In this document: in pieces, positions 47,946-60,115 of the stretch
How the letters are laid out: every line of letters starts with the position of its first letter
How positions within the stretch are numbered: position 1 is the stretch's first letter
From: Fomitopsis serialis
Lineage: Eukaryota; Basidiomycota; Agaricomycetes; Polyporales; Fomitopsidaceae
Direction: 5' to 3'
Assembly (NCBI RefSeq): GCF_022376445.1
Contig: NW_025954961.1
Span: forward strand, 620,001-684,000
DNA: 64,000 nucleotides
Program-made: the position numbers and the translations under genes
Notes under the pieces: model-generated
Told to the model about the DNA's origin: nothing
Database searches by the model: none
The model's input: the letters and a program-made list of their open reading frames with translations, nothing else

Positions 47946-48587
47946 ATGTCTCTTCCTCCTAAACGCGTTTGACGGAGGAGAAACGTGCGAATGGGCCTCT
48001 CCCAGTCAACAACGGGTAAGTCTCACCAGTGCCTACGAGGCGCGTCGCTACAATCCTCAAGTTGAACCGCGTAGCATCGACGAAGAGCTCGCCGCACGCC
48101 TCAGGAACATGGCAACTCGGGTTAGAAAAAGTGCGTACGCATGCATTGAAGAGTCTTCTACACCCTGACGCGTCACGTCGACGCCCTTCAGGTGTCACGG
48201 AGGGCTACGCTCCCTCTGCCCCCGGCGCACCCAACATCCCCCGCATCACGTCCAGGCTCCCTTTCACCAGGTCCGCATCCTTCCAGTCCGCGAACGACGC
48301 ACTCAAGGATGCCTACGCATCACACGCAACAATGCTTTCGCCTCGTCCGGGAGCACGACCCCGAATGTGAAGCGCAAGCTCACCGCGGGGGAGGCAGGAG
48401 GGGATGACGACGACGACGACGATATCGATCTGGATGGAGACGCGAGCGACCTGCGTATCCCTGCCGGTCAATTTCAGGCGAATGATTCCATGCGTCCGGT
48501 CAAGCCTCTTCCAGCAGCTAGGCGAGGCGGCATGCGCTCCTTCTCCGAAGGTGCCCTACCCTACGGAAGGCGTACTAATGCGCACTG
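47946..48587 (+). CDS. Unknown small protein: basic N-terminus, acidic tract, RSFSEG motif
   Basis: ATG at 47,946 (MSLPPKR). The frame breaks after eight codons and is recovered by one base. Exons follow with donors GTAAGT (about 48,010) and GTGCGT (about 48,130). Recognisable parts: EELAARLRNMATRVRKS, a Ser/Pro-rich middle (RLPFTRSASFQSANDALKDAY), an eight-Asp acidic tract (near 48,402-48,425), and RRGGMRSFSEGALPYG near the end. I recognise no domain. The charge layout suggests a nuclear regulator, which is speculation. It is divergent from NCR1. Confidence 0.6.
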
Positions 48588-49168
48588 ATCGCTCCCGGGT
48601 TGGCCATTGAAGAAGAAGACTGGAGCCAGGGAAGCTTCGCGCCAGCTTCCATCGAACCCCCGAAATGAAATGCAGAACGCAGCCCAACACATCATGGACG
48701 CTCATAGGACCGCTTCGATACCACATCCCATATGCTATTGACTTCCTTTCGAAATCCTCGTTCCGTCGCAGCCTGAATCCTCGAATGCCGTCTGTTATAT
48801 TCTCGCCTCCAACATTATACACTACATAAGGTTTCGTACAATACATGCAAGGAGCCCAGGAATACTTGTTACGTTGTAAATGAGCCAGCAATCCGAGAAA
48901 GCACCAGGAGACATACACAGTGCACACCGCCGCGTCTAGTTCGCAACCCCGAAATAGAGCGTCTACGAGCAAGCATGGGGAGGCAAGGGCGTTACATGGA
49001 AGTGGAAGCGGAGAGTAAACGATGATAAAGAGGTCCGTATGGTACGTGGGTGATGTTCGTGGGTGTTGCGGTTTATGACTTGCTGCTTGAAGTCGAGCAT
49101 GAACAGGAAAGGTGGATGCAGGGAAACGCGTACGCGAAAGGAGGAGAGGTTTGGGTCATGGCGGTCCG
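48588..49168. other. Convergent intergenic region
   Basis: The 3' flanks of the unknown gene and the Sch9-type kinase; AT-richer than the genes. No feature was recognised. Confidence 0.5.
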
Positions 49169-52100
49169 CTAGTGTAGATCCTCGTCGAAGCCATCCAAGT
49201 GGTCTTCATCATCGTCTCTTCTGTGCGCATAACGCCCGGCAGGCCGTTCGTCCGCGAGCTCGTCGTCAGTGTCGACGTCCTCCTCCTGCGGAGACACCAC
49301 ATTCTCGTCTACACCACCCCTCACGTCCGCAAGCATACCCGCCGCAGCCGGCATGACCGACTCGCCGTGATACGTAAAGCCTCTGAAGTTCTCCTGTACG
49401 CTGCTCGTCAGGGGGCTCCCCGCAGCCTCGCGCTTCTTCCTCTTCCCTTGGATCTCAATCCCCGCCGGCGCCGATGGCGCGGTCGCCACAGGAGCAGAGG
49501 AAGGGGAAAGGGCGCCCAAGGTCTTGTCACTCCCGAGCGGGCCATTGGGGGTGTGCATCGTTGCCGCGGAGACGCTCTGGGAGAGCGCGACCCAGTCCTC
49601 CGACGGATCCTCCTCATCGAGGTCCATGATCTCATCCGGGCCCGCGTCACGCACGTCCGCAGAAGTAAACTCCGGGTCGAAGTTGGCGACAGACTCGTCC
49701 GACTCCACGGCGGGCTTGAACGGCGGCGTGACCTGCTTGAGCGCGAGCGCCTTCCAGTCGATAGTCTTGAAGAACGGATGCTCCTTCAGCTCCTCCGCGT
49801 CCCGCTGCGCGCCAAGACGGTGCTTGGGATTCCGGTTCAACAGCTGTGGGAAATGGCAGACATGTGAGTGGGAAACAGCGCCTGGGCCGCTGTGGTATTG
49901 ATATTGCTTACCCCTTTGACAAATTGCTTTCCGTCCTCGTTGATGACACCCCTTGGGAACCTGATTTTCCCAAAGCAGATGTTCTTGTACATCTGCTGTG
50001 TGTCTTCCGCATAGAATGGGCTCCACCCGCAGCACATCTCGAACAGCAGTACACCCAGACTCCAGAAGTCGACCAGCTTCGAGTATCCGTGCTCGTCCAG
50101 AAGGACTTCAGGGGCCAGGTACTCGGTTGTGCCGCAGAACGTGTTCGTCAGTTCGTCGGAGCGCAGGTCAGGCTTTGACAGGCCGAAGTCGCATAGTGCG
50201 ACGTGACCTGTCGCGTCAAGCAGAATGTTCTCCGGCTTCAAGTCTCTGCGCGCCAGTCAGTCAGTGATGACGACTTGCCACACGACAGCTGTCACATACC
50301 GGTACACAATATCGTATTTGTGCAGGTGCTCGAGTGCGAGGATGAGCTCCGCAATATAGAATCGCGCTCGCTCCTCGCTGAACCGTGTTTCACGCTGGAG
50401 GTGCCAGAATAGCTCACCTCCGCTCTTGAAATCGGTCACGAGGTAGAGATCCGAGCCCGTTTGGAAGCTGAATTTCAGCCCAACCAGGAACGGACAGTCC
50501 AAAGAACGCTGAAGGATCTTGCGTTCGCCGAGCGTGTGCGCGACCTCCTTCTTTGCTAGGATCTCGCGTTTCGAAAGGACCTTCATCGCATATATGCGTT
50601 TGGTGTCCTTCTTGCGCACCTGGAACACGCGACCAAACGTGCCACGCCCGATGAGCTTGAGGAAATCGAAGTCGCGCGGAGTCAGGGCGCGTTTCGTCTA
50701 TGGGTGTGAGCGCGATGGTGACACGGGTCACGGGGTCGAGCGGCAGCGAAGCGTGGGGCGACGTGGGGTGACGCGGGGCAGAAGCGAGAAGCGAGCTTCG
50801 TGAATAGCGAGTCGATCATCCGGGGGATCATCGTGCTTACCTTGTTCGCCTCGAACGTAATCTGTACGCGCATCTCCCCGCTCACCGGCTCGTTCTCAAA
50901 CGGGCGCAGTCTGTCGTAGACGCGTCGTGCATCGGCGAAACGCGCGAGTGCGGAGTGGCAAAGGGCAGGGGTGGAAATGAGGTGGGAAGAATTTGTCAGC
51001 CGCTGCAAACGAGGCGACGCGAAGGGTCGAGACTCACTTGAACCACTGGTCGACGGTGTGATCGTGTACGAGCGCAGGCTTAATCTGCACCGTACCCAGG
51101 AAGCCAGGGTCGGTTGCCGAGCGGTCGTAGACATTGAACGTGATCGCAGATAGATCCGACGTGACATCGCTGCCTGGAGGTCAGCATGAGGGCGCGGAGG
51201 GATCAGGCGGACGACGCACAAGGACACCTCGTGTTTCCAGACAGGGCTCACGGCCGATATGCGCGACCCGAACAACCGTTGAGACCAGACTTGGGGCACC
51301 GCCATTTGTGGCAGTCGGTGAGCCCGACTGACGCCCTTCGGGACACCGTCCTTGTTGCCCTTGCTCACGGCGGTGAGGGCAGAGATGGCAGTCGAAGATG
51401 ACTGCCGGGAGAGATTGGTAGGCAGGCCCTTGGCCTCCTTCGCAGTCTCCTCAATGGGGTCGCGACCGACAAACTCGTTCTGTTCGAACTGGACGACCAC
51501 ATACGGCTTGGACTGTGAAGAGCGCACATTGAGACCTCGCGCTTGGATGAGCTTGACGTGAACCTGGCCCTTGGAGGGGCCAGACGCGGACATCGAAGCA
51601 GTGCCATTCGCAGTGGGGGCTATCGAAGCATTTGTGCCTCCGGAAGAGTGACTAGAAGAGACGGAAGATGTAGGTGAGGGGCTCGCAGATGGTTGGCGGG
51701 ATGCACCGGGGCGTCGGGACGGCGGGGGCTGCTGCATGTTGAAGACGGGCGCATGAAGCGAGAGGCCGGTGGTGGGCTGGGCTGCTGGATGCGAACCACC
51801 GGGAGTCAAGGGAGCGGAAGGGAAGTAGGAGGGGGGCGCGGTCGTCGCGGGCGAGCCTGGTGCAGCGCCGCTGACGGGAGACAGGAGGTGATTGGAGGCG
51901 TTCAGGAGGTGGTGATGATAAGATGGAGCGAAGGGGGCAGACTGCTGCTGCTGCTGGTCGTGCGGGGGGAGGAGACGGACGTCGTCGTGACTGAGAGAGT
52001 CGAAGGGGTTCCGGCGCTCTTTGCCGTCTGGGCCAGCCTTTGGCGTGAGATCTGCGGGGGTAGATGGCCAAAACTTGAGCATGGTGCGCTGAGCAATGGA

Positions 52101-52223
52101 CGACAGGGAGCGGGCTGAAGGTGTAGCAGGGCTAGAGCAGGTAGTAGTGACGGTCGTTGACGAAGATACAGCGCCGAGCGATGGGGACGGCATGGGAGCC
52201 AGGGCACCAGCGACCACCCTCAT
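49169..52223 (-). CDS. SCH9: Sch9-type AGC kinase with N-terminal C2 domain
   Basis: Nutrient-signalling Ser/Thr kinase; Sch9 is a TORC1 substrate in yeast (family knowledge). First ATG 52,223 (MRVVAGALAPMPSPS). The N-terminus is long, Pro/Ser/Gln-rich and disordered. Then a C2 domain (GQVHVKLIQARGLNVR, KPYVVVQFEQNEFVG). The kinase has YAMKVLSKREIL (VAIK-type Lys), YRDLKPENILLD, DFGLSKPDL, T-loop TNTFCGTTEYLAPEVLL and FWSLGVLLFEM. The AGC tail carries PPFKPAVESDESVANFDPEF and a hydrophobic motif FRGFTYHGES. The tail continues with acidic DEDHLDGFDEDLH. Introns interrupt the YRD region (about 50,243-50,298) and the end of the kinase domain (about 49,845-49,910). C2 plus FxGFT(F/Y) marks Sch9 rather than Ypk or PKA. 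Confidence 0.9.
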
Positions 52224-52369
52224 CGTAGCCGGGAGCTCTTCCTTCTGACCGCTCCACTTTTCATCTTCCTTGCTCGCGTTTGCACCCCAATCCCTCGCCT
52301 CCAGCCACCGCAGTGTCACCTGTCTGCCGTAAGCCGCATGCTATCTACATCCATCATCCTCCGACGCCT

Positions 52370-52963
52370 CTACGCTGAGCCCGCCTCCCGCCCCGCCCCA
52401 TCCCGCGCCAGCCCCAACCGCTCCCGCGTCCCCCGCAGCCCCCGCAGCACTGCTCCCGTCAGCAAGCCCACCGCCAGCGTCCGCCGTGCCTCCCGCCACC
52501 CCTGTCGGTCTGCACAGCAAGCTCAGCGCTACCTCCCAGGTCCAGACACGGCGTACTCACAGACTCCGGCGAATGCAGCCGCTATCCCCACACAGGACGC
52601 TACCTCCCTCGCCTCGCCCCAGACCCCGCCCATGTACTCGCAGGCCTCGCTAACCGCGACGTACGCCCCCACCGTCGCCGTCAGTCGTGCAGCGTCCTTC
52701 CCCGCCTCCTTGAGCCCCGCCATCAGCACCCGGTAGTTCTTCGTCTTGTTGTAAAAGTACCACCCCTGCACCGTCGTCGGGGGCCGGTGTGCATTTTCGG
52801 CCAGGAACTGCATGGACGCCGTCCGCGCGCCTCGCCGCAGCCCGATCATGGCCCCAACAATGAACCCTCCCCCTGGGAGAATGTAGACGTGTGGCGGGAC
52901 ATTCAGGTGTATCGTCCGCTTTGGTGGTATCCCATCGGTTCCAGCGGACGTATCTGTCGACAT
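52370..52963 (-). CDS. Small membrane protein with Tim17-like glycine-rich segments
   Basis: ATG at 52,963 (MSTDTSAGTDGIPPKRTIHL). Conserved-looking core: YILPGGGFIVGAMIGLRRG, then NKTKNYRVLMAGLKEAGKDA, then a hydrophobic Ala/Gly-rich stretch (VASCVGIAAAFAGV). After about residue 140 the frame is lost, and another frame gives TLAVGLLTGAVLRGLRGTRE and a stop at 52,370-52,372. Glycine-spaced helices around a short loop resemble Tim17/Tim22-family mitochondrial membrane proteins; this is a structural impression, not a firm assignment. Its start is separated from the next gene by 1.3 kb. Confidence 0.55.
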
Positions 52964-54266
52964 TTGTCAAGGTAAGTGCGCTGCAACACTCGACTGCAGC
53001 CAGCAGTGGAAGACGGAGATACTCGATCACGTGATGACGTCAATCTTCGAGACGCGCTCTGCGATCTCTGCACAGGAGCACTATTCCTCCAATATTGGCT
53101 CCATGGTATGGTGTATCATCCTATTCTTTAAGTGACGATACCACATGGACCCACACAACAAATACTGTGATTGACAACGAGACACTATACTTGGCTGTCA
53201 GAGGGCGGCTAAGCGGGAAACCGTCTTGGTGCTGCATACATCGAGGATCTGCGTAGCACCGAGATAGCTTGAACACATTGCGAGAATATATGGTCATTTC
53301 AGCTCGCAGTTGGTCATTGTGTGCATAAGCTACCAGCCCTGTACGACCCCGGGCCTACATGAACCCTGATGTAGCCTCCGACGACGTGAGAGTGTAAGTG
53401 ACCGGGCGCACGCACTCCTTGCTGCTGTCCGATCCTAGAGATGGAAGTAGAGCCCTGCTGATGAAAGTAGAGTTGTATGAAGAGGAATGCGAACAACACA
53501 CAGGCTCTACATGGTCCTGCCTATGCTGCAACGATGTATAGAATGATGTATGACGCACTCGTATAGCTTAATCTGTCTTCTGGGGGCATGGCTCTGTGTC
53601 ATATGGTCTCTTGGTGAGAACGCAAGCACAGAATCTGGATAGGGTTCGCAGTGTGCGATGAGTCTATGAGATGAGCTCAGTCGGGTGCGCCCTGCAAGCT
53701 AGGTTGGTCTAGGTGCAAGAAGCTCAGGCGTGGCAGCGCCCATGAAGCCGGTCCAGGCTCCAGACGTTCGACCCGATTGACTCGAATAACGGACAGTAGT
53801 AGACAATTTTGCCGATGTCAACCAGACTGAACAAAAGACACAAAAGCGGTCGAGGATGAGTCGCAGTTGAGGCAGGGGGACGACGATGGCCCGTTTGTTT
53901 GTCTCTTCTTTGCAGCTGCTTGGAGGGACAAATTTGTTTTCTCCGGTTTTCTGCAATTTGGACCGTGTATGAAGGTGTTTTGCGGGGGACAACAACAGCA
54001 CACCGACGCAACGTCGCCGCCGCCGCCGCCGCCAGCGACGACGCACGCAGGCCATGGCGTCCTCGCCGCGCGCACCGCGTCGGCGGCCATTCTGGGGAGG
54101 TGGCCCGTGCGTCCTGGGATCACTTCGCATGGATGACATAAGCGACGCCCGTTGGTTCGTCTCGCAGTCTGAGTCTGCTCTCCGCCGTCTTCCCTCCTCG
54201 TCCCGCCTTGCCCACCCGAGCCACTGAGCCACTGCCCCTCGAGCCTACTCTCCGACGCCGCACCTC
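52964..54266. promoter_or_regulatory. 1.3-kb intergenic region upstream of the forkhead gene
   Basis: The region between two divergent genes. Contains a (CCG)n run at about 54,014-54,033 and purine/pyrimidine patches nearer 53,900. No coding sequence is supported. The size is large for this window, as often found before transcription-factor genes. Confidence 0.5.
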
Positions 54267-55395
54267 ATGATGGCTCAGCAGCCGCAGACGGTCATCCCGC
54301 CAGAAATGATGCAGGCGGGTGCGCCGATGCATGCGTCGTATTACCCCGAGAACCAGACCGACCTCACGGGGGGCCTGCCACTCAACCTCGACTCGCTGCG
54401 TGACGGCCCGCCAGGGAGCAAGCCGTTCTACCCATATTCGACTCTCATCCGGTAAGTAGCCCGGTCGACATTGTTTGTTGTGGCATGTGGCCATGGTCCA
54501 AACAAGCGGTGGCTCACTGCTTGTTTGGCCAGATACGCCATTAAAGGCTCGCCAAATCAGAAGCTCTTGCTGGAGGATATATACTATGCCATTGAATCAA
54601 GGGTGCGTCCGACGAGTTCCACGCGGCAGGCGTGTATTGATTTCTGCTCGCAGTTTCCATACTTCAGAACAGCGCCTCCAGGATGGAAAAACTCCGTCCG
54701 CCACAACCTATCTCTCAACCCATGCTTCGAGAAAGTGCCCCGACCGTTGACGGACCGGGGGAAGGGCTCCTACTGGACAGTCAACGACAACGTCGACCCC
54801 GGACTGGCGTCCACCGCGTGCGAAAAAAGAAAGGGGGCAAAGGCGGGGGCAAAGGTCGCTCAGCTCGTGTCGAAGAGGACATTGACTACCATCCGCCCGA
54901 GGAGAGTACATTCAGCGATACAAACTTCGTCGCTCAGCCTATGCGCCCCGTCGAGGCTGGGCCGAGCACACAAGGTGCGCCACCGCCCCCGCCGTCAGCG
55001 CCGTTCGTCCAGCACCAGTACGGGTACGTCCGCTTCCACACCGTGTACCTTCCCCTCTCTCATTGACGTGTACATGTAGTTTTGACCCCAACTTCGCGAT
55101 GATGCCGCCCCCACCACCCGGTGGTATCGCTACCCGCCAATACCGCCGCTCTTCACGCCCGACGAGCGGTTCGAGCTCGACGAGCATGGGAATGTGAACT
55201 GGCATCTGCATGGCTGAAGGAGCTCACAGCCTTCAACGCCTCACAGAAGACCAGCAGAAGGCGGGAGCAGATCAGGAGTGGTACCGTATGATGCTGTTCA
55301 GAGTTCGGAGCGGGATGATGGCACCGCCGAATCCGGGCGATCCTATGGTGGGCCCGCCCATGATGGACCAACCCCGAACCCGGTGGAGGAGGTGA
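54267..55395 (+). CDS. Forkhead transcription factor
   Basis: DNA-binding regulator. ATG at 54,267 (MMAQQPQTVIPP). Exons 54,267-54,451; 54,533-54,602; from 54,654. The forkhead domain runs from KPFYPYSTLIRYAIKGSP through LLEDIYYAIESRFPYFR and the recognition-helix core GWKNSVRHNLSLNPCFEKV to GKGSYWTVN, complete for the winged-helix core. Downstream is a basic KKKGGKGGGKGR patch, a Pro-rich linker and, after another intron (GTACGT...TGTAG), a tail with FDPNFAMMPPPP and QEWYRMMLFRVRSGMM. The frame shifts after CCCC at 54,797-54,800 and again near 55,120-55,210, so the stop at 55,393-55,395 assumes consensus errors; otherwise the protein ends near 55,198. Confidence 0.87.
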
Positions 55396-55838
55396 CGCAG
55401 TAGATCTGCCATGCTGTAGGTTGTGTCGTCAATGACGTCTGCGAAACACAACAACCCTTCCTTCGCACCCTTGGTGCTTGCTTGGTGCTCGCCCAATGTC
55501 ATCTTCTTCCTATGTTGCCCTTCTGTCACTTTTCGGGATCCCTCTGCTTGGACTAGTGGCATGGTGTTGATAATGGTAGTGTCGGATGGACATAGAGTCA
55601 GTCCTGTAATACAAACCCTGCTCGTTTGCCAGTCTCGGTTGTTGAATGTTCGACCAATTTACGTTCGACATTTGCTTAGTCGCGCGCACGTGATCGTGCA
55701 TCGACGCGTTCACCAAGGATCGAGATCCGCTGCTTGAACGATCGCGTACTCGGCTTTCTCGAATCCTCCAAGAAGCCTAAGTCGTTACCAGGACCGCCTG
55801 AGTCAACCCTCCCCCACGAGTATCGCGAACAAGCCACC
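55396..55838. other. Intergenic, forkhead to MED18
   Basis: Tandem spacing of about 440 bp. A frame runs into MED18 from 55,734, but MED18 homologues start at the 55,839 ATG. No other feature was seen. Confidence 0.45.
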
Positions 55839-56694
55839 ATGTCATCTCACTACTATGAGGTCGCCCTTTTTGGCGAGTTCTACCCACAAGATCTCTCAGG
55901 TGCGCGCCCTCCGAGCCAGAATGCTTATACGGTACTAATGGCCCCCTTGCGTGCTGGTTCAGCCGTCATGAACCGCATAACGCTTCACAGCGAGTCTGCG
56001 CATCCGATGCACGCCCGAGAGATAGTCTTCGAACAAACACGTTTCACGAATGAACCCCCGAGCCACCGCGGAGAGCATGGCCAGGAGCCCCCGTTACTCA
56101 GAGCTCGCAAGGATTTGCTCGAGCCCGAGGCGAAGTGGTGAGTGCTCTGAGATACACTTGTTTGTCGAGATCCCTTCACGAATCCGACCACGTCTTGTAG
56201 GGTTCTGTATTCATACCTGAAGCCAGAGTCCGCACGCGTGCACCCGAGGCCACAGTGCGCCCTTGGGCTACTTGCAGGTGGTAGGCAATGCCCTTCATTT
56301 CGCTTCGGCTTTGGGGTACACGTACGTATTCAGCTTCAGTTGCTCATGCCGCACTGAATAGTCATCCGTTTTGGCACAGGCGTCGCTCCCAGATGTACAA
56401 GCGTGGGTACGTCTTCCGGCGAGGCCCCCTCCTCGTTCAGATGTTTCAACAAGAACAGGCACGTTCAAAGTGGCCTCGAAGTGCATTTGGTTGCTCACAT
56501 ACACCTCATAGGTCGACCAGAAGACGCAGAAACCCATCCCCGCACATCCGGACACCCTATGGGAGGTGGAAGTCCGAACTGCTGCGCCAGTGCGCAACAG
56601 CCAAGAGACGCCCCTCAGTAGATATATAGAGGCTGTCCTGGAGACACAGCTCCTCATGAAGGGCTTGCTCGATCTCAGACGAAAAGACGTTTGA
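55839..56694 (+). CDS. MED18: Mediator head subunit 18
   Basis: RNA polymerase II Mediator head-module subunit (Srb5). Start MSSHYYEVALFGEFYPQDL at 55,839. A first short intron (GTGCGC...GTTCAG) follows, then AVMNRITLHSESAHPMHAREIVFEQTR, an acidic/Pro variable loop, KWVLYSYLKPESARVHP, VGNALHFASALGY, YKRGYVFRRGPLLVQMFQQEQ and WEVEVRTAAPVRN, ending YIEAVLETQLLMKGLLDLRR and TGA at 56,692-56,694. The order and spacing match the two halves of the Med18 barrel. The 3' end is only 44 bp from that of BCD1. Confidence 0.85.
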
Positions 56695-56738
56695 GCAGTC
56701 AAATGCCGTGTCCTCGCAGAGAACGATCAAGAAACAAG

Positions 56739-58260
56739 CTAAGCACCGACATCCTCGTGCTCATCTCCGGAGTCGCCCCAATCCACCTGCTCCTCGTCGC
56801 CCTCTCCCATCCTGTCAAACGCCATCCGTACCTGGGTCCCGAAGCGCGCCAGCTTGGCGAAGCTGCTCCAGCAACACAGCGAGGTCCTCAGGGCCTGCTT
56901 CTAGTTCATCGTCTGTCTCACCCTCGGCATCCTCGTCCAGCAGTCCGTCATCCTCTCCAGATCAATACCTGCACTACCGCCTGTGGTCCGCTCGCTGTGG
57001 CCGGTTCACGTTGCTCTTCATCATCACTCCCGCATATCCTCCAAGCAAGTCAAGGACATTCTTCTCCTCCGTCGCCTACCTTCTTCCTCGCTTCCGTACC
57101 CTCCAAGCAGACCGTTGATAGCCTTCTTCCCCTCCCGCACACTCAACTTGCGTCGCTTGGGCGTCGGCTCCTCTGCTTCCCGCTGGACGCTGCCTTGGTC
57201 GTCAACTATCGTCCCATGGAAGGATCCCTCTTCCCATATCTCGATCGTCGGAAACTCCACAAAGTTCTTGTGCTTCAAGTTGACACCGATCGGTTTCGCC
57301 GGATCCAGTTTGTAGTACGCTTCGCAGCGTACATGCCCTGGTCGTGGGCCCGCGGCATTGCGGCGGGCATCCAAGGAAGCTAGGGGGTCGAGCGGCGTCT
57401 GCATGACGCAAATGGGCATGGTGAAGCCTTCGGGGTCGTCAGGGTCGGGGACGATGAGGGAGCTGATCCACGTCGGGAATGGGTCTCCCTTCTTGGACTT
57501 CTTGCGCTCCGCGACCTGCGCACGCATGACCTCCAGCAGAGGCCTCTCCAGTGCATTGCGGTGCGTCAGGAGGGAGAACGGTTGTCGTTTCTGTTGTGAA
57601 GAGGGCTGTAATGGATCGGGAGGCGGATGGAACTTAAGCTCGATGGTGAGCAGCGCAGTGCGATTTCTGCAGGTGCGGTACGGGAAACGAGATGTACATC
57701 ACGTTTTAGCGAGTAGATACAACAGAGGGCTGATGCGTACTTGAAATCCCACGTCGACTGGTTGAGGATCCGCCGCTCCATACCGTTGGGAAGCATCTCC
57801 ATCTCGATGTCCCGGAAATCCAGCTGCATCTTCAGCACGTCCCTCTTCGACCGCGTCTTGCCCCCCGCCGCACCGGCACCCCTCCCCCGACCTCTCCCTC
57901 TCCCGCCCCTCATGCTTGTAGCGACCCTGCCGCGCCCCGCTCCGGGGCGCTCGCTATATAGCCACCTTGCACGATGTCTCGTCCCCAGTCACCCACTTGC
58001 CGCCCCATCTCCTCGAGGAAGGTGTAGTCGCTCATGAGCGCCATGTACCCGTACTTGTTCATGGACACGTACGCGGCCTTGTTGCGCACGCCGGAGCACC
58101 CGTCCGCCAGAGACTTGTGCTGGTTGGCGCACGGCATGGAGCACGTTCGCATGTTGCACCGCGGGCAAGTGTAGATCGCGGGCTTGACATGACAGACGAC
58201 GCAGAGTGGAGGTTGGGATTTTGGAAGTACGCTGCCGGATGCCTCAGGCTGCACAGACAT
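56739..58260 (-). CDS. BCD1: Box C/D snoRNP assembly factor with HIT zinc finger
   Basis: Nuclear factor for box C/D snoRNA stability. ATG at 58,260 (MSVQPEASGSVLPKS). The zf-HIT domain lies at about residues 18-60 with C-x2-C, C-x2-C and further Cys/His pairs (LCVVCHVKPAIYTCPRCN, TCSMPCANQH). Next is YTFLEEMGRQVGDWGRD, an RG-rich patch (RGGRGRGRGRG), the BCD1 core (KRDVLKMQLDFRDIEMEMLP, NQSTWDF), then FPTWISSLIVPDPDDPEGF and EAYYKLDPAKPIGVNLKHKN. The C-terminus is acidic (DEEQVDWGDSGDEHEDVGA), stop at 56,739-56,741. Introns are near 57,930 and 57,550-57,740; some frame changes in the tail fit one-base losses. Confidence 0.88.
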
Positions 58261-58580
58261 GAGTACACTAAAGAAGAGTTTTTGGACGGATGCGAGCTGG
58301 AGGAGAGCTGAGGGAGACAGAAAGGGCTCCTGTCAGTGTACAACGTACATACGAGCAGTTGCTGACGCGAAAAATACGACCCACGTGAGTAATATTGAGG
58401 CGCGTCGCGTTCGGAAACTTCGGATCGCCTACGCGCACAGACCAAACCAACAGCTACTCAGTCGAAGAAGCGAATGAAGGTGTAATCTTCAATTCCAAGT
58501 TATGATGTCTACAGAGAGATATACAGTAGGATGTCATAGGACCAATGAAATATAATACAGAGTCTGTGCTTCCCAACAGT

Positions 58581-59653
58581 CTAAATATCATCCATTCCGA
58601 GGTCAATCTCGACCTTTTCGCCGGGCTTGAACGCAGGCAAACCTAGATGGAATGCGTTAGACACAATAACCGAAGTAATGCGTGGTCTGAACGCACCTCT
58701 GTAAGGGCAGCCCGAACACCGGAAGGCATCACCGAGGTAGCAGTTACCACAGCTACTCGTCGCCTTCGGTGCAGAGCAGCAGCAGCGACCACCTGTCCTT
58801 CTCACTCTGCGGCACCTCCATCGTCTGCCCGCTCTCCGCGCCGTCCAGCAGCACGACCTTACTGTTCTTGACCTCCTCCGCCTCGAGCTCCGCCAATCCG
58901 CACGTGCAGTTCTTGCACGCCCTCTTCCTGCGCGGTGCGCCCGCCGTCACCGGTGGGCACACCTCCGGCCGCTCGCGGTCCTCAGCAGTCAGCAGGCTCT
59001 CAGCGTCGATGGTCGGGGTCGATGGCGCATTAAGCGTCCACAACGCTTTCTTCGAGCCTTGCGCTCCGCATCGGTCTTCCGGCGGAGCGGAAGCGCCGTG
59101 GCCGGTGCTGATTTGAGCGGTGCGGCGGCGGTGTGCGCGGGCTTTTGGGCGATGAGGGTGTCCTCTGCGAGAGGTGCGAGGATCATAAAGCCCGCGAGGG
59201 TGAGTTCGGACGGAAGCGAGGGGAGTGCATCGCCGAGGTGGAGGATGTGCAGCGTTCCCAGGGGCTCGAGGCCCGTGAGCAGCTGCGAGAGGAGCGTGGA
59301 CAGACGCGGTGCGAGGGCTTCGTACTCGGGTGGTGAGAGCGAGACGTGGACGGAGGCGAAGCTCGAAGGCGTCAGAGTCGTGGCTGCCAATGATGGGGCA
59401 GCAATATGTCAGCTCTAGGCCTTTCGTCGGTATGTAGCGTCGTCGCGTACTTACCGCCATCTATGAGTCTGTCTACCATGTATTTGTCTACCTGGCGTGT
59501 CTCCTGCAAGCTCGTGATGAGTGACTGGTATCTCCCGTCTTCGGCCGTGGCTGGGGAACCGATGGCGAGCGCGGGTCCCTTTACGGGCACGGCTGCGACG
59601 ACGGGCTGGCCCTGAGGAACGACGGGGGACTCGTAGATTGCTGCGGGGGCCAT
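58581..59653 (-). CDS. DRE2: Cytosolic Fe-S assembly protein, anamorsin family
   Basis: Electron carrier with Tah18 in cytosolic Fe-S protein assembly. ATG at 59,653 ([13 protein letters not shown]). The N-terminal SAM-methyltransferase-like domain includes [18 protein letters not shown] and [11 protein letters not shown]. The C-terminal CIAPIN1 domain has the [2Fe-2S] motif (Cys in EVCPPV, then [13 protein letters not shown]) and the second cluster motif C-x2-C-x7-C-x2-C ([20 protein letters not shown]), ending [20 protein letters not shown]. All cluster cysteines are present. An intron precedes GLPAF. Tandem on the minus strand with BCD1. Confidence 0.93.
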
Positions 59654-60115
59654 GTTTTGCGATGTGTTGGTGATGGGGGTATCGTCGAAAGTGTGGGGTT
59701 TTATGAGACTGCGAGAGGATGAGTGGGACAAGCTGCTTACTCAGACAGGACACAGTCAAAATAATCCTGGGCGATCGACTCATTGGATCGGTCACCCGGG
59801 TCACGCATCCCGGCGCTCCGGCTCCCCCGGGTGGCTGCCTGCCTTGCAATGCCTGCCCCGCCAGGTGAATGCATCCCATGCGTTTGCGAATTTACTATTT
59901 CCACAGTGCGGCCCTGTGGGCGATTCGCTTGCCCACCGCTGACGGTCAATATTGACGTCTAATCAGTAATGCACCTTGCTCGTGTAATCTGCTTAGCGGG
60001 TGAAGCTAGAGCCTGAGTTTGGCATTCTACTAAGTAATTGGAGCAACACCGTTAGCCCCACGGGCAGGACACAAGCTCTCCGACCGAGCACTTCGCGGAC
60101 ACCTGCTTGGTAGCC
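59654..60115. other. Intergenic, DRE2 upstream / MCR1 downstream
   Basis: 460 bp on which DRE2 depends for its promoter. The upstream frame (59,672-59,731) adds in-frame residues before MAPAA, but I prefer the ATG at 59,653. No motif was recognised. Confidence 0.45.

Noticed and set aside
49199..49867. 222-codon plus-strand frame opposite the Sch9-type kinase
   Set aside because: Antisense shadow of a clearly conserved kinase tail.
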